A stretch of DNA of 64,000 bases, taken from the NCBI RefSeq assembly GCF_900113575.1, contig NZ_FOPV01000001.1, positions 186,001-250,000 of the forward strand, read 5' to 3'. Source of the stretch: Nitrosospira sp. Nsp14. Its GTDB lineage: Bacteria > Pseudomonadota > Gammaproteobacteria > Burkholderiales > Nitrosomonadaceae. This document shows, piece after piece, positions 55,566 to 64,000 of the stretch. The notes below the pieces were generated by a model. The model saw only the letters and a program-made list of their open reading frames with translations. It was not told the DNA's origin and did not search any database. A program made the position numbers and the translations under genes. Position 1 is the stretch's first letter, and each line of letters opens with the position of its first letter.

Positions 55566-56342
55566 CTAAACCGATTCCATGTACAAGGCGAGCAATGGAT
55601 CGGTCTTCATGAGGATAGCAACACGCTCCAGATCGGCCGGGGTATCGACTGCCTGCGTGTTGAACGCGGTTCTCACCATCTTTACCTTGTATCCATGCTC
55701 CAGCAACCGCAGCATATCGACTGATTCCAGCTTTTCCAACGGCGTGGAAGGCAATCGCGCAAAATCGAGCAATACCTGGCGCCGGAACGGGATAATGCAT
55801 ACCTGCTTGAAGGCTAAAGCCATTGGAAAAGGAAAATTCGCTTGAGATGAGGATGATATAGTCGGTATCGGTTGCCGCGACATGTAAAGGGCATTGCCGC
55901 ACTGATCCATGACCACCTTGATGGTGTTAAAATCGCTAAAGTCCGCCTGGTTGTCGATAGGACGCACCAGGTTTACGCAGCCCAGCTCGGGATCATGCCG
56001 AAAAGGTTCGATCGCAGCATCAACCATCTCTGGGTGTGTCATCGGTTCATCGCCTTGCACCATGACGATAAGTTCAGCGTCAGTTTCAGCTACCGCCTCT
56101 GCAACACGATCACTTGCCCTCTCATGGGTATCAGCCGTCATTATCACCGGCGCGCCAAAATCCTCCGCCGCACGGCGAATTTCCTCATCGCATGTGGCGA
56201 TATACGTGGTGTCGAGCGACCGGCTTAGGGCGACACGTTTATAGACGTGCTCCAGCATGGTGCGATCTAGTAGTTTTGCCACCGGTTTCCCCGGGAAACG
56301 CGTTGAACCCATGCGTGCCGGTATTACAGCAATCGTTTTCAT
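55566..56342 (-). CDS. kdsB: KdsB-like CMP-ulosonic acid synthetase
   Basis: The 258-residue cytidylyltransferase has the KdsB-type nucleotide loop IPARMGSTRFPGKPVAKL, HERASDRVAEAVAE, the metal site VMVQGDEPMTHPEMV, ALYMSRQPIPT and LEKLESVDMLRLLEHG. The region where housekeeping KdsB has H-x-GIYAYR is changed (ALAFKQVCIIPFRRQVL), so I regard it as a divergent subfamily. It is first in the minus-strand sugar operon. Known relatives activate Kdo with CTP. This copy may use Kdo or another 3-deoxy acid made by the adjacent aldolase. Confidence 0.8.
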   Translation of the reverse strand: MKTIAVIPARMGSTRFPGKPVAKLLDRTMLEHVYKRVALSRSLDTTYIATCDEEIRRAAEDFGAPVIMTADTHERASDRVAEAVAETDAELIVMVQGDEPMTHPEMVDAAIEPFRHDPELGCVNLVRPIDNQADFSDFNTIKVVMDQCGNALYMSRQPIPTISSSSQANFPFPMALAFKQVCIIPFRRQVLLDFARLPSTPLEKLESVDMLRLLEHGYKVKMVRTAFNTQAVDTPADLERVAILMKTDPLLALYMESV

Positions 56343-56696
56343 TAGTATTTAATATTTCCTTGCATTTATGGTCAAAGCGATGTGTCCCGTTACTGACTGT
56401 CCTAGCCGACTGTCCTAGCCGGCTTATGTGCGGGTGTCGCGAGCCAATATAGAGAACAGAGGGAGCAGTGGGTTTGGGAGTCATAATCTACAACTCGAAA
56501 ATTTTTACTCCTGGTGACTGGAACACATCGCTATATTTTAGCAAACTGTGGTGATGTTAAAACAACGGCTGTGCTAGTAAAGCAATACACGCAAGTGTAC
56601 AATCAAAAATTTTTCGCATCAAAATCGATCTGATGCACGGTTAAACAATGGAAATCTACTGCTTGTTGTTCACATCCAAAGGATGAATATCGCGGT
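56343..56696. other. Divergent promoter region of sugar and glycosyltransferase genes
   Basis: About 354 nt between the minus-strand KdsB-like gene and the plus-strand glycosyltransferase-type gene. The right part is AT-rich (56500-56660), as expected for promoters. At 56395-56420 a 13-bp unit GACTGTCCTAGCC is repeated twice in tandem. No coding sequence is supported. Confidence 0.5.
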
Positions 56697-58010
56697 ATGA
56701 AAGCCCTTTTTTTCCTGCGCCATTATAACGACATCGATCATATTACGCCGGTCATTTCGAAATGGATCGATTCTGGTCATACATGCGACATAGTTTTGAT
56801 AGGTAACTCACGATTCAAGAATGATTATCGCATCAACTTCCTGAAGGGACTCAAAGGCGCGCGCATGGCCTACATCGCCGACGTGTTGCCACCCGTCGAG
56901 TTTGTGAGATGGTTTTTTCAAACCCTCATACTGATCCGAAGTTTGCGCCGGCCTTTCATCGGACCGATCATGAAGGCGTTGGAAGAATTTTATGACGCAA
57001 AGCGGCGCCAGCCGATCTGGCAGAGTACCGCCAGACGGTTGCTGTCGAGGACCTTCAAGGATAATGAAGGGGGCGTTGTTGTATTTGATTGGATTGAGCG
57101 AAATTCATCTATTTGCGTAGAATGGGTCAAGGTGGTGCTATCCACGGCGCGTTCCATGGGCCTTGGAACAGTATCGCTCCCGCATGGGGATAGCCCGCAT
57201 GCCAGCCAACTGATTCGGCGCCGTGAGCTGCGTTTGGAGCCTGACACTACATTTGCAAATGCCGGCATTTTCGATAAGGTTGTGGTTCCAAACGAGTTAT
57301 GCTCGGTGCGCTTTCGCCCGTTTATGGACAACCAGAAGCTCGCGGTGCTCGGTTCGCCCCGATACTGCGATGAATGGTTGGCAAAATTAGCGACGCTTAT
57401 GCCGCCTTCGCCGCTCACTCGCTCGGATAGCCGGCTGAAAATCGTTATGTTTCTCAGGAAGAGCAACTTCTCGACGTTTTGGGAAGAAGTGGGAGAGGTG
57501 GTTCGTATCGTGGCTGGTTTTCCCGGGGTGGAGTTGGTCATCAAGCCGCACACCCGCGGGGGATGGCAGCAGTCCCTGACAAAGGATGTTTCGCTGCGCC
57601 GACTGCCGAATGTGACCGTGGCGGGCGATATTCATTCCATTTATCTCATGAATTGGGCTGACGTCATAATCGATTTGGCCACGTCAGTTGTATTTGAAGC
57701 GGTAAAGGCCAACAAGCCGGTATTGGCGGCCGATTACCTGCATGCGGGCCGCTCCGCTTTGGCTGAGTACATGCCCGAGGCTGAACTGCGCTGCAGGGAT
57801 GATGTATATAAGCACATGGAAAAGTTTCTCTCACACGGATGCGGCTCGTTTTATATAGAAGAACATCGCCAGCGCTTTTTGAACGAAATGATCAATGTTG
57901 GCGATCCTGATGTATTGTCGCGTTACGTAGCGTTGCTGGAGGGGCAGATACAGCCGAAGCCCAATCAACGTCAAATCCATCCGAGCACCGCTGATCTTGC
58001 GGTTGCATGA
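56697..58010 (+). CDS. Putative GT-B fold surface-polymer transferase
   Basis: The 437-residue protein starts MKALFFLRHYNDIDH. The second half has features of CDP-glycerol glycerophosphotransferase or surface carbohydrate GT-B proteins: SLPHGDSPHASQ, VVPNELC, LAVLGSPRYC, VIKPHTRGGW and ADVIIDLATSVVFEAVKANKPVL. I do not recognise a more precise family. It starts a plus-strand pair with the GT2 gene 43 nt downstream and is divergent from the KdsB-like operon. It probably transfers a sugar acid or phospho-alcohol unit onto a surface polymer or lipid. AAAGG lies upstream of the ATG at a longish distance. Confidence 0.68.
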   Translation: MKALFFLRHYNDIDHITPVISKWIDSGHTCDIVLIGNSRFKNDYRINFLKGLKGARMAYIADVLPPVEFVRWFFQTLILIRSLRRPFIGPIMKALEEFYDAKRRQPIWQSTARRLLSRTFKDNEGGVVVFDWIERNSSICVEWVKVVLSTARSMGLGTVSLPHGDSPHASQLIRRRELRLEPDTTFANAGIFDKVVVPNELCSVRFRPFMDNQKLAVLGSPRYCDEWLAKLATLMPPSPLTRSDSRLKIVMFLRKSNFSTFWEEVGEVVRIVAGFPGVELVIKPHTRGGWQQSLTKDVSLRRLPNVTVAGDIHSIYLMNWADVIIDLATSVVFEAVKANKPVLAADYLHAGRSALAEYMPEAELRCRDDVYKHMEKFLSHGCGSFYIEEHRQRFLNEMINVGDPDVLSRYVALLEGQIQPKPNQRQIHPSTADLAVA

Positions 58011-58053
58011 GTAGCGCTGCCTGGATCGATATCTCAGAGAGAATACGGGCGGA

Positions 58054-59106
58054 ATGATATCACTGCCATCAATAGATGTGGTCATTCCCGTCTACAATGC
58101 GCCAGAGTTGACATTGCGCTGTATTGATTCCGTCGTCACCTGCCTTGGCAATACCATAGGCCATGTCTATATCCAGGATGACGCATCGGGCGATAAGACG
58201 CGTCGGATGCTGGATCAATTGCCGTATCAGAAGATACATGTTCACCATGCCGAGCAAAATCAAGGCTTCGGTTTATCGGTAAATGCGGCGATAAAACGCT
58301 CGGATGCGTCTTATGTGCTGGTGCTCAATTCAGACACCGTCGTAAGCGAGAATTTTCTGCCCATGCTGTGCGCCTCGTTGGAAGCAGATCCGCTGTTAGC
58401 AGTCGTGATTCCAAATGGAAACGACTATGCGCGGCACGATTCGGAGCAGTACCAGCGTGGGCCGGGCGGATACATCGAAACACATCGTCTCCAGGGCCAT
58501 GCCTTCCTCATCCGCCGCGATGTTTTCGAGGAAGTGGGCGGTTTTGACCCTGCGTTTGGGCGTGGCTATTATGAGGACGTCGATCTTGGCCGCCGCCTTA
58601 ATCACCGCGGTTGGCGGCTTGGCGTCCATCCTGACGCAAGCATTCAACACAAGGGAGGCGGGTCTTTTGGACGCGGACGCTCCTTCCGAGAGCTGGTGCG
58701 GCGCAACCGCAGCCTTTACTTTTCGCGCTACCCCGCCGCATGCCGTAATGTATTGCTTCTTTCCGGCAACTGGACCTTGACGCAGTTTCCGTCAAGTCTT
58801 CGGGAGATGCTTGAGAGCGTGCTTAAAAAAGGCGGCTATGTCCACTGGCTAACGCCGGACCCCTCGCAACCGCTTCCATGCCTGCAGATGCGCAGTAACT
58901 CCGTGGGGGTCGGGGCCGCGTTTAGTCTTCTGCTGCGCGGTTTGCGGGCCGATAAGCGCATTTCCGAGGTATGGGTGCTGCCTGGCGTTTCACGGTTGCT
59001 CCGCGCGTCACTTATTTTCTGGGCGGGTATTCGTGGGCTAAAAGTGCTTTCCTGGGAAAGGGCAGCGACAATACCGGACTGCACACCAAAGCTGCTTCGA
59101 CCTTGA
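58054..59106 (+). CDS. Glycosyltransferase family 2 with C-terminal extension
   Basis: The 350-residue protein has a GT-A fold domain (residues 1 to about 235): IDVVIPVYNAPELT, HAEQNQGFGLSVNAAIK, LVLNSDTVV (DxD-like site), FLIRRDVFEEVGGFDPAFG and YYEDVDLGRRL with the catalytic acid region. The last 110 residues (from about VLKKGGYVHWLT) are a separate segment with LLLRGLRADKRISEVWVLPG. They do not belong to the GT2 core and may be a second small domain. A neighbouring frame continues protein-like past the stop to 59186. It follows the GT-B-type gene and probably acts on the same glycan. Confidence 0.82.
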   Translation: MISLPSIDVVIPVYNAPELTLRCIDSVVTCLGNTIGHVYIQDDASGDKTRRMLDQLPYQKIHVHHAEQNQGFGLSVNAAIKRSDASYVLVLNSDTVVSENFLPMLCASLEADPLLAVVIPNGNDYARHDSEQYQRGPGGYIETHRLQGHAFLIRRDVFEEVGGFDPAFGRGYYEDVDLGRRLNHRGWRLGVHPDASIQHKGGGSFGRGRSFRELVRRNRSLYFSRYPAACRNVLLLSGNWTLTQFPSSLREMLESVLKKGGYVHWLTPDPSQPLPCLQMRSNSVGVGAAFSLLLRGLRADKRISEVWVLPGVSRLLRASLIFWAGIRGLKVLSWERAATIPDCTPKLLRP

Positions 59107-59302
59107 ATGCGCTTCTAAACGGAAGAGGTTTGCCTGACGAGTTGATGCGCGGTGTAGTGAACTACTTCGGGGGGAATTCCAGGTAGCAGTGAACTTGTGC
59201 AGGAGCGGGAGCACCGGCGGGCATTTAAATATAGTTAACAAAAACGGTGCCGCGTTTCTCGATGTACAGAGGTATGAGCCTGATCGCTACGCAGTTTTTT
59301 TG

Positions 59303-60373
59303 TTACAACCACTTTTTCCAGCGGAATAAAAGAAGCATGATTCCCGTGGTTACCGCCATTGTTCCAAGCACCGCGAAAAATCCCCAGTGCCAGTCTAGGC
59401 CGGGGAGGTACTGGAAGTTCATGCCATAGATTCCGCTGATCAAGGTTAACGGCATGAATATGGTCGTGATGACAGTGAGAACTTTCATTATTATACCTAG
59501 GCGGTAGCTCACGCTGGACACATAGATATCCAGCATCCCGGCGGTCAGGTCGCGCAGGGATTCTACCGATTCAATGATATGAATGGTGTGATCGTAGACG
59601 TCTCGCAAATAAAGCAGCGTATTGCGGGTGAAGAGCGGGGAGTCACCCCGCTGCAATGAATTGATCACTTCGCGCAGGGGCCACAATGATCTGCGCAGGA
59701 AAACATTCTCGCGCTTGAGAGAGTATATTGAATGCAGGGTTCCGGGTTGAGGACGGGTGACCAATTCCGCTTCCAGTCCTTCTGTTTTTTCGTCAAAACG
59801 TTCAAGAAAAAGGAAGTAACCGTCCACGATAGCGTCGATCAAGCTGTACATCAAAAAATCGGCCCCCAATTTTCTTAATTGGCCTTTTCCAGAATGTAAA
59901 CGTTCACGCACCACCGCAAACTGATCCCCATCCGTTTCGAGGAATGACAGCACGAAATTTTTTCCCAGTACGAGGCTGACCTGTTCGGAACTTATTCTCT
60001 CTTCTCCGCCCCTCTTTTCGCAGTCGAAGGTTTTCAGGACCACATACAGATAGTCGCCGTAATCCTCCAGCTTGGGGCGCTGGTCGGTATTGATGATATC
60101 TTCCAGCACCAGCGGGTGAAGGTTAAAACAGGTACCGATCTGCTCTATCGCACTAATATCGCTCAAGCCGTGGAGGTTGACCCATTTTATCCCATGCGCA
60201 TGCTTGAGCTTGTCGCTCAGCTCGGCAGCCATTACCCGTGATTCGCGCACGCCGTTAGCGTCATAATCCAGCAGGGTGATATGAGCTGTCGCGGTTTTCT
60301 TGGCGCCGATGTGCACCAATGTGCCGGGCGGGAGCCCTGCTTTCGTGGATCGCCTTTTTACATGGGATGACAT
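59303..60373 (-). CDS. corA: CorA magnesium/cobalt transporter
   Basis: The 356-residue CorA-family channel has a large cytoplasmic domain with SFLETDGDQF-type strands, a long helix (SLRDLTAGMLDIYVSSVSY) and two C-terminal helices with the selectivity motif YGMNFQYLP between them (VLTVITTIFMPLTLISGIYGMN). A basic tail ends in WKKWL. It is last in the rpiA-phoU-ppx-corA minus-strand set and starts 22 nt after ppx. Mg2+ uptake would fit a polyphosphate operon, because polyphosphate binds Mg2+; this link is inference. Confidence 0.92.
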   Translation of the reverse strand: MSSHVKRRSTKAGLPPGTLVHIGAKKTATAHITLLDYDANGVRESRVMAAELSDKLKHAHGIKWVNLHGLSDISAIEQIGTCFNLHPLVLEDIINTDQRPKLEDYGDYLYVVLKTFDCEKRGGEERISSEQVSLVLGKNFVLSFLETDGDQFAVVRERLHSGKGQLRKLGADFLMYSLIDAIVDGYFLFLERFDEKTEGLEAELVTRPQPGTLHSIYSLKRENVFLRRSLWPLREVINSLQRGDSPLFTRNTLLYLRDVYDHTIHIIESVESLRDLTAGMLDIYVSSVSYRLGIIMKVLTVITTIFMPLTLISGIYGMNFQYLPGLDWHWGFFAVLGTMAVTTGIMLLLFRWKKWL

Positions 60374-60395
60374 ATAGTGTCACGCGGTTATTTGC

Positions 60396-61937
60396 TTATA
60401 GAATTTTTCTTGTTTTGTCTGCCTCACCGTCGGCGTTTTCCCCTTGCGTATCGATTTGAAAATCGAACCCGAGGGGGAGCCATTGTTCAATTTCGGCAGA
60501 CAGCGCCGTATCCGTCAAGGGATTGCGATCGAGCCAGACTCGGTCCATCCGCAGTTCGAATGCTTTATCGCTCAAACTCACTTCCAACCGTGGTAATTTG
60601 ATGTCACTGCGACTTCGATGAAAAACTACTGCCAGGCGAAGTGAAAAAATCAGCGCGAAGTCCAACCGTTCGGTAACGGAATCCCGCACTTTTACAGCCC
60701 CGCCCCGGTGAGCGAGAGCAAGCATGCTGAGGCGATCTTGCTCTCTCCGTGAGAAACCGGGCATATCGGCATTGCCGAGAATATATGCGGAATGCTTATG
60801 GTAGCCGGAATGCGCTACTGAAATGCCGACTTCGTGAAGTCTGGCGGCCCACGAAAGAACCTGAAGCAACTCTTCCAAATCATCTGGAAAATCCCTCAAC
60901 AATTGCCTCCCCAGCAATAACGCCAGCGATTCAACCCGTGTCGCTTGGGCGGCGTCCACCCGATAGCGTTGCATAAACTGCTTTACGGTTGTTTCCCGCA
61001 TGTCGTGGTTGTGGAAGCGTCCCAGCAGATCGTAGAGCACGCCTTGCCGTAACGCGCCTACCGCTTGAGACATGCGGCGGATCCCGAGCTCGGAAAATGC
61101 TGCGGACATGATTGCGAAGCCTCCGGCAATAACCGCCGCGCGGTCGGGACGTAGTCCGGTTAATTCCAGCTTCTTTACGTCACCGACCTTAAGCAAGTAC
61201 TCACGAAAATTTTCCAGCCCCTCGAGTGTTATGTCTCCCTCGCGGCCGGCGCTATCGAAGCTGTTCAAATGGATAATGTCCCCGAGTGCCCGCGCGGTGC
61301 CGGATGAGCCAAATGCCTCCTCCCAGTGGGAACTCGTAAACTCCGCGGCGATCGTTTGAATTTCGTTGCGCGCCATCAGGTCGGCGCGCTTCATGGCGCT
61401 CTTTGTGATCTTCCCGTCAGGAAAGCAGCGCAGACTATAGCTGACGCAACCCATGTACAGGCTTTCCATCCTGACGGGTCTTAGACGCTTGCCAATAATA
61501 AATTCGGTAGAGCCGCCACCAATGTCCATTACAAGACGGGGGCCCGTTGAAATGGGAAGGCTGTGGGCTACGCCCAAATAGATAAGCCGCGCTTCCTCAT
61601 GACCGGAGATTACCTCGATCGGAAAACCGACAGCGGCTTCAGCTTTTCTAAGGAAGGCGGGCGCGTTTTTTGCTACTCTTAGCGTGTTCGTAGCCACTGC
61701 ACGAACCGAATGCGCAGGGAAGCCGCGTAGCCTTTCCCCAAAACGTTTGAGGCAATCCAGGGCGCGTGCCTGAGCATCCTCATCCAGGCGTTTGTCGGCA
61801 GTAAGCCCGGCGGCAAGCCGAACCATTTCACCCAAACTGTCCAGCGGATAAAGCTGTTTTCCGACGACTCGCGCGACTTGCAAACGGAAGCTGTTGGAGC
61901 CGAGGTCGACCGCCGCGAGGGTGGAATATTCGCGCAT
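60396..61937 (-). CDS. ppx: Exopolyphosphatase (Ppx/GppA family)
   Basis: The 513-residue enzyme of the ASKHA fold cleaves phosphate from polyphosphate ends or hydrolyses pppGpp. Motifs are AAVDLGSNSFRLQVAR, VRAVATNTLRVAKNA, EVISGHEEARLIYLG, VMDIGGGSTEFIIG and, in the second half, an HD-like helical domain (LSWAARLHEVGISVAH; ALAHRGG). The length including the C-terminal domain fits PPX rather than short GppA. It starts 25 nt after the phoU stop and precedes corA. Together with ppk at 17.7 kb it gives both sides of polyphosphate turnover. Confidence 0.93.
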   Translation of the reverse strand: MREYSTLAAVDLGSNSFRLQVARVVGKQLYPLDSLGEMVRLAAGLTADKRLDEDAQARALDCLKRFGERLRGFPAHSVRAVATNTLRVAKNAPAFLRKAEAAVGFPIEVISGHEEARLIYLGVAHSLPISTGPRLVMDIGGGSTEFIIGKRLRPVRMESLYMGCVSYSLRCFPDGKITKSAMKRADLMARNEIQTIAAEFTSSHWEEAFGSSGTARALGDIIHLNSFDSAGREGDITLEGLENFREYLLKVGDVKKLELTGLRPDRAAVIAGGFAIMSAAFSELGIRRMSQAVGALRQGVLYDLLGRFHNHDMRETTVKQFMQRYRVDAAQATRVESLALLLGRQLLRDFPDDLEELLQVLSWAARLHEVGISVAHSGYHKHSAYILGNADMPGFSRREQDRLSMLALAHRGGAVKVRDSVTERLDFALIFSLRLAVVFHRSRSDIKLPRLEVSLSDKAFELRMDRVWLDRNPLTDTALSAEIEQWLPLGFDFQIDTQGENADGEADKTRKIL

Positions 61938-61962
61938 AATTTGCCCGAGATTGCCAAAGGGC

Positions 61963-62670
61963 CTATTTGCTTACTTCGCGTTCGATTTCTTCAACCGTAA
62001 CGTGCCGCACATCCCTGCCTTTGACCATGTATATCACATACTCCGCCATGTTTTTGGCATGGTCGCCGATGCGCTCGATCGCTTTCGCTATAAACAAAAT
62101 CTCAAGTGCAGTTGAAATATTACGCGGATCTTCCATCATAAAAGTGATGAGCTGCCGCATGATGGAACGGAATTCTTCGTCAACCAGCTCATCCTGCCGC
62201 ACTACTTGAGCCGCCGCAGTCAAGTCCAGACGAGCAAACGCGTCCAGAGATTTGCGCAACATTTCCATCGCGATGTGGGCGACATGCCGGATTTCCACGA
62301 AGCGGGGCATATGCATGCGGTCGTTCTCGTAGATCAGTTTGGCCATGCGTGCTATTTTTTCCGCTTCATCGCCGATACGCTCCAGATCGGTTATGGTCTT
62401 TATAACCGTCATGATCATGCGTAAGTCACCTGCGGCCGGCTGGCGGCGCGCAATAATCTGGCTGCAGATTTCGTCTATCGACACCTCCATGGCATTGACG
62501 CGGTGATCATCCGCGATAATGTTTTCGATCAGGGATTCATTTCCACTGATGAGTGCGTCAATGGCTTTCTCGATCTGTTCTTCTACAAATCCGCCCATAT
62601 GTAACACGCGCGTACGCACGGCTTCAAGATCAGCGTCGAATTGCTTGGAGATATGTTCGCTGCTTGCCAT
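61963..62670 (-). CDS. phoU: Phosphate signalling protein PhoU
   Basis: The 235-residue protein consists of two PhoU three-helix repeats, with family signatures VLHMGGFVEEQIEKAIDAL, IDEICSQIIARRQP, LRMIMTVIKTITDLERIGDEAEKIA and AIERIGDHAKNMAEY. PhoU links the Pst transporter to PhoR and limits phosphate uptake. The pst genes are not in the window. It is transcribed together with ppx, 25 nt downstream. The rpiA gene ends 75 nt upstream. Confidence 0.95.
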   Translation of the reverse strand: MASSEHISKQFDADLEAVRTRVLHMGGFVEEQIEKAIDALISGNESLIENIIADDHRVNAMEVSIDEICSQIIARRQPAAGDLRMIMTVIKTITDLERIGDEAEKIARMAKLIYENDRMHMPRFVEIRHVAHIAMEMLRKSLDAFARLDLTAAAQVVRQDELVDEEFRSIMRQLITFMMEDPRNISTALEILFIAKAIERIGDHAKNMAEYVIYMVKGRDVRHVTVEEIEREVSK

Positions 62671-62745
62671 CGCTTACCTCGTAGATCGGAAAAGAATAAA
62701 GAGTGGAAAGGATACTTCCTGGTTATGACTTTATCGCTGCGGTAA

Positions 62746-63405
62746 TCAGAAATTAATCGTCCGGATGCCGTTTTCGCTGCTGAGCAGCAATATATCGGCG
62801 CCCCGCCGCGCAAATAGTCCGTTCATGACTACGCCTGTAATCTGGTTAAGCGCTGACTCGAGCTCAACCGGGTCCAGAATCTGCAGGCCATGTATGTCGA
62901 GAATCACATTGCCGTTATCCGTGGTGAATCCTTGCCGAAGCGCGGGCTGGCCGCCTAACCGCGTTATCTCGCGCGCCACGTACCCGCGGGCCATCGGAAT
63001 CACTTCGACCGGGAGAGGAAATTTGCCCAGTATCGGCACGAGCTTGCTTTGGTCGGCAATACAAATGAACTTCCTTGCCACCGCGGCGACAATTTTCTCC
63101 CTTGTCAGGGCGCCGCCGCCGCCCTTTATCATGTGCAGATGTTCCGTGATTTCGTCCGCACCATCCACATACACGGGAAGTTCATCAACACTGTTCAAAT
63201 CGAGCACCTCTATCCCGCGGTCTCTCAGTCGACGTGCAGTCGTCTCTGAGCTTGCGACCGCGCCTTCGAGGTTTTGTTTGATGCCTGCCAGCTCGTCTAT
63301 GAAGTAGTTTGCGGTAGAACCGGTCCCCACGCCAATAATGCAGCCTGCGGGAACGTATTGAATAGCCGCTTTTGCGGCCGCGCGTTTTTGTTCATCTTGC
63401 GTCAT
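62746..63405 (-). CDS. rpiA: Ribose-5-phosphate isomerase A
   Basis: The 219-residue isomerase interconverts ribose 5-phosphate and ribulose 5-phosphate, in autotrophs part of RuBP regeneration. Motifs are [15 protein letters not shown], the YVDGADEI metal/substrate loop and [14 protein letters not shown] with the catalytic Glu nearby, then [11 protein letters not shown]. It is divergent from ilvA and heads the phoU-ppx-corA set, 75 nt before phoU. Confidence 0.95.
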   Translation of the reverse strand: MTQDEQKRAAAKAAIQYVPAGCIIGVGTGSTANYFIDELAGIKQNLEGAVASSETTARRLRDRGIEVLDLNSVDELPVYVDGADEITEHLHMIKGGGGALTREKIVAAVARKFICIADQSKLVPILGKFPLPVEVIPMARGYVAREITRLGGQPALRQGFTTDNGNVILDIHGLQILDPVELESALNQITGVVMNGLFARRGADILLLSSENGIRTINF

Positions 63406-63542
63406 ATGTGATGTGGGAAGATAAAAATTAAAAATTATTTAGCAGGATAATCCTATCTATCGATTTTAACAATTAAGCCGGGCGTTCAGGTGTTTCCGGC
63501 GTGTTAAAATTCTCGTCCCCACACCCGAAAAAAGCTGATTTC

Positions 63543-64000
63543 ATGCAAAACAACTATCTCGAACGAATCCTCACCGCCCGAGTTTACGACGTCGCCGTGG
63601 AGACTCCGCTGGAGCTTGCACCCAACTTGTCCGCGCGGCTCAACAATCAGTTATTTCTGAAGCGCGAGGATATGCAGGAGGTATTTTCATTCAAAGTGCG
63701 TGGCGCCTACAATAAAATGGTCAAGCTTTCCCCAGCGGTGCTGAAACGTGGAGTAGTCGCTGCCTCAGCGGGCAATCACGGGCAGGGCGTGGCGCTGGCG
63801 GCACAAAGGCTTAATTGCCGCGCAACAATTGTGATGCCCATCACGACTCCGCAAATAAAAATGCAGGCGGTCGAGGCGCGTGGCGCGACGGTAGTGACGC
63901 ATGGCGATTCCTACGACGAGGCTTATGCCTATGCGGTGAAACTTGGCAAGGGCGAGCGCATGACTTTCGTACATCCGTATGACGACCCCGACGTCATTGC
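63543..64000 (+). CDS. ilvA: Threonine ammonia-lyase, N-terminal part
   Basis: The coding sequence starts at ATG 63543 and runs off the right edge after about 152 codons. It begins MQNNYLERILTARVYDVA and has LFLKREDMQEVFSFKVRGAYNK with the PLP-binding Lys, SAGNHGQGVALAA and TTPQIKMQAVEARGA, all typical of biosynthetic IlvA. It converts threonine to 2-ketobutyrate in isoleucine synthesis. It cannot be seen whether the C-terminal ACT regulatory domain is present. It is divergent from rpiA. Confidence 0.95.
   Translation, partial: MQNNYLERILTARVYDVAVETPLELAPNLSARLNNQLFLKREDMQEVFSFKVRGAYNKMVKLSPAVLKRGVVAASAGNHGQGVALAAQRLNCRATIVMPITTPQIKMQAVEARGATVVTHGDSYDEAYAYAVKLGKGERMTFVHPYDDPDVI

Overview
The window looks like the chromosome of an autotrophic betaproteobacterium, most likely an ammonia oxidiser of the Nitrosomonadales and probably Nitrosospira. 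This rests on recognised gene families and gene order, not on a database search. The pointers are a Calvin-cycle/glycolysis block (tkt-gap-pgk-pyk-fba), the betaproteobacterial order fmt-rsmB-DUF4390-ntrY-ntrX with def beside it, PEP-CTERM proteins with sigma-54 type promoters, and a FeeM-type N-acyl amino acid synthase. I see no rRNA, tRNA, insertion sequence, CRISPR array or prophage.

Layout. (1) 1-8.3 kb, accessory: the end of a DUF1302 outer-membrane-type protein, a fatty acid desaturase, two paralogous FtsX/LolE-type ABC permeases without an adjacent ATPase, a family-2 O-methyltransferase and a divergent VAO-type FAD oxidoreductase. (2) 8.3-13 kb, surface and secretion: two tandem PEP-CTERM paralogs, each with a good -24/-12 promoter about 65 nt upstream of the deduced leader, then a GDSL hydrolase and the FeeM-type acyltransferase. 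(3) 13.5-21.5 kb, housekeeping: inositol-monophosphatase family enzyme, thioredoxin-like protein, rsmE, argA, yggX, ppk and a CYTH-CHAD protein. (4) 21.7-28.8 kb: central carbon genes on the minus strand. (5) 29-36.2 kb: ntrX-like regulator, ntrY-like kinase, DUF4390, rsmB, fmt, def. (6) 36.6-40.5 kb: dprA and topB.

(7) 40.5-50.6 kb, the most interesting part: an ACP and ketoacyl synthase pair, a small membrane protein, then a plus-strand set of GNAT-like acyltransferase, MobA-like nucleotidyltransferase, an extra LptF/LptG pair, CDP-alcohol phosphatidyltransferase, DAG-kinase-family lipid kinase and a Tam41-like nucleotidyltransferase. Together these could make, activate, head-group and export an unusual phospholipid or sphingolipid. 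(8) 51.2-59.1 kb, sugar and surface glycan: a minus-strand operon (KdsB-like cytidylyltransferase, HpcH/HpaI aldolase, 2-hydroxyacid dehydrogenase, epimerase, HAD phosphatase, and a frameshifted LicC-like nucleotidyltransferase) with two divergent glycosyltransferase-type genes. A 74-bp tandem duplication covers the 3' end of the HAD gene. (9) 59.3-64 kb: rpiA-phoU-ppx-corA on the minus strand and a divergent, partial ilvA.

Polyphosphate genes occur twice: ppk with CYTH-CHAD at 17.7-21.5 kb, and phoU-ppx at 60.4-62.7 kb. The Calvin-cycle block supplies triose and pentose phosphates, and rpiA at the far end belongs to the same regeneration phase. RuBisCO and phosphoribulokinase are not in the window.
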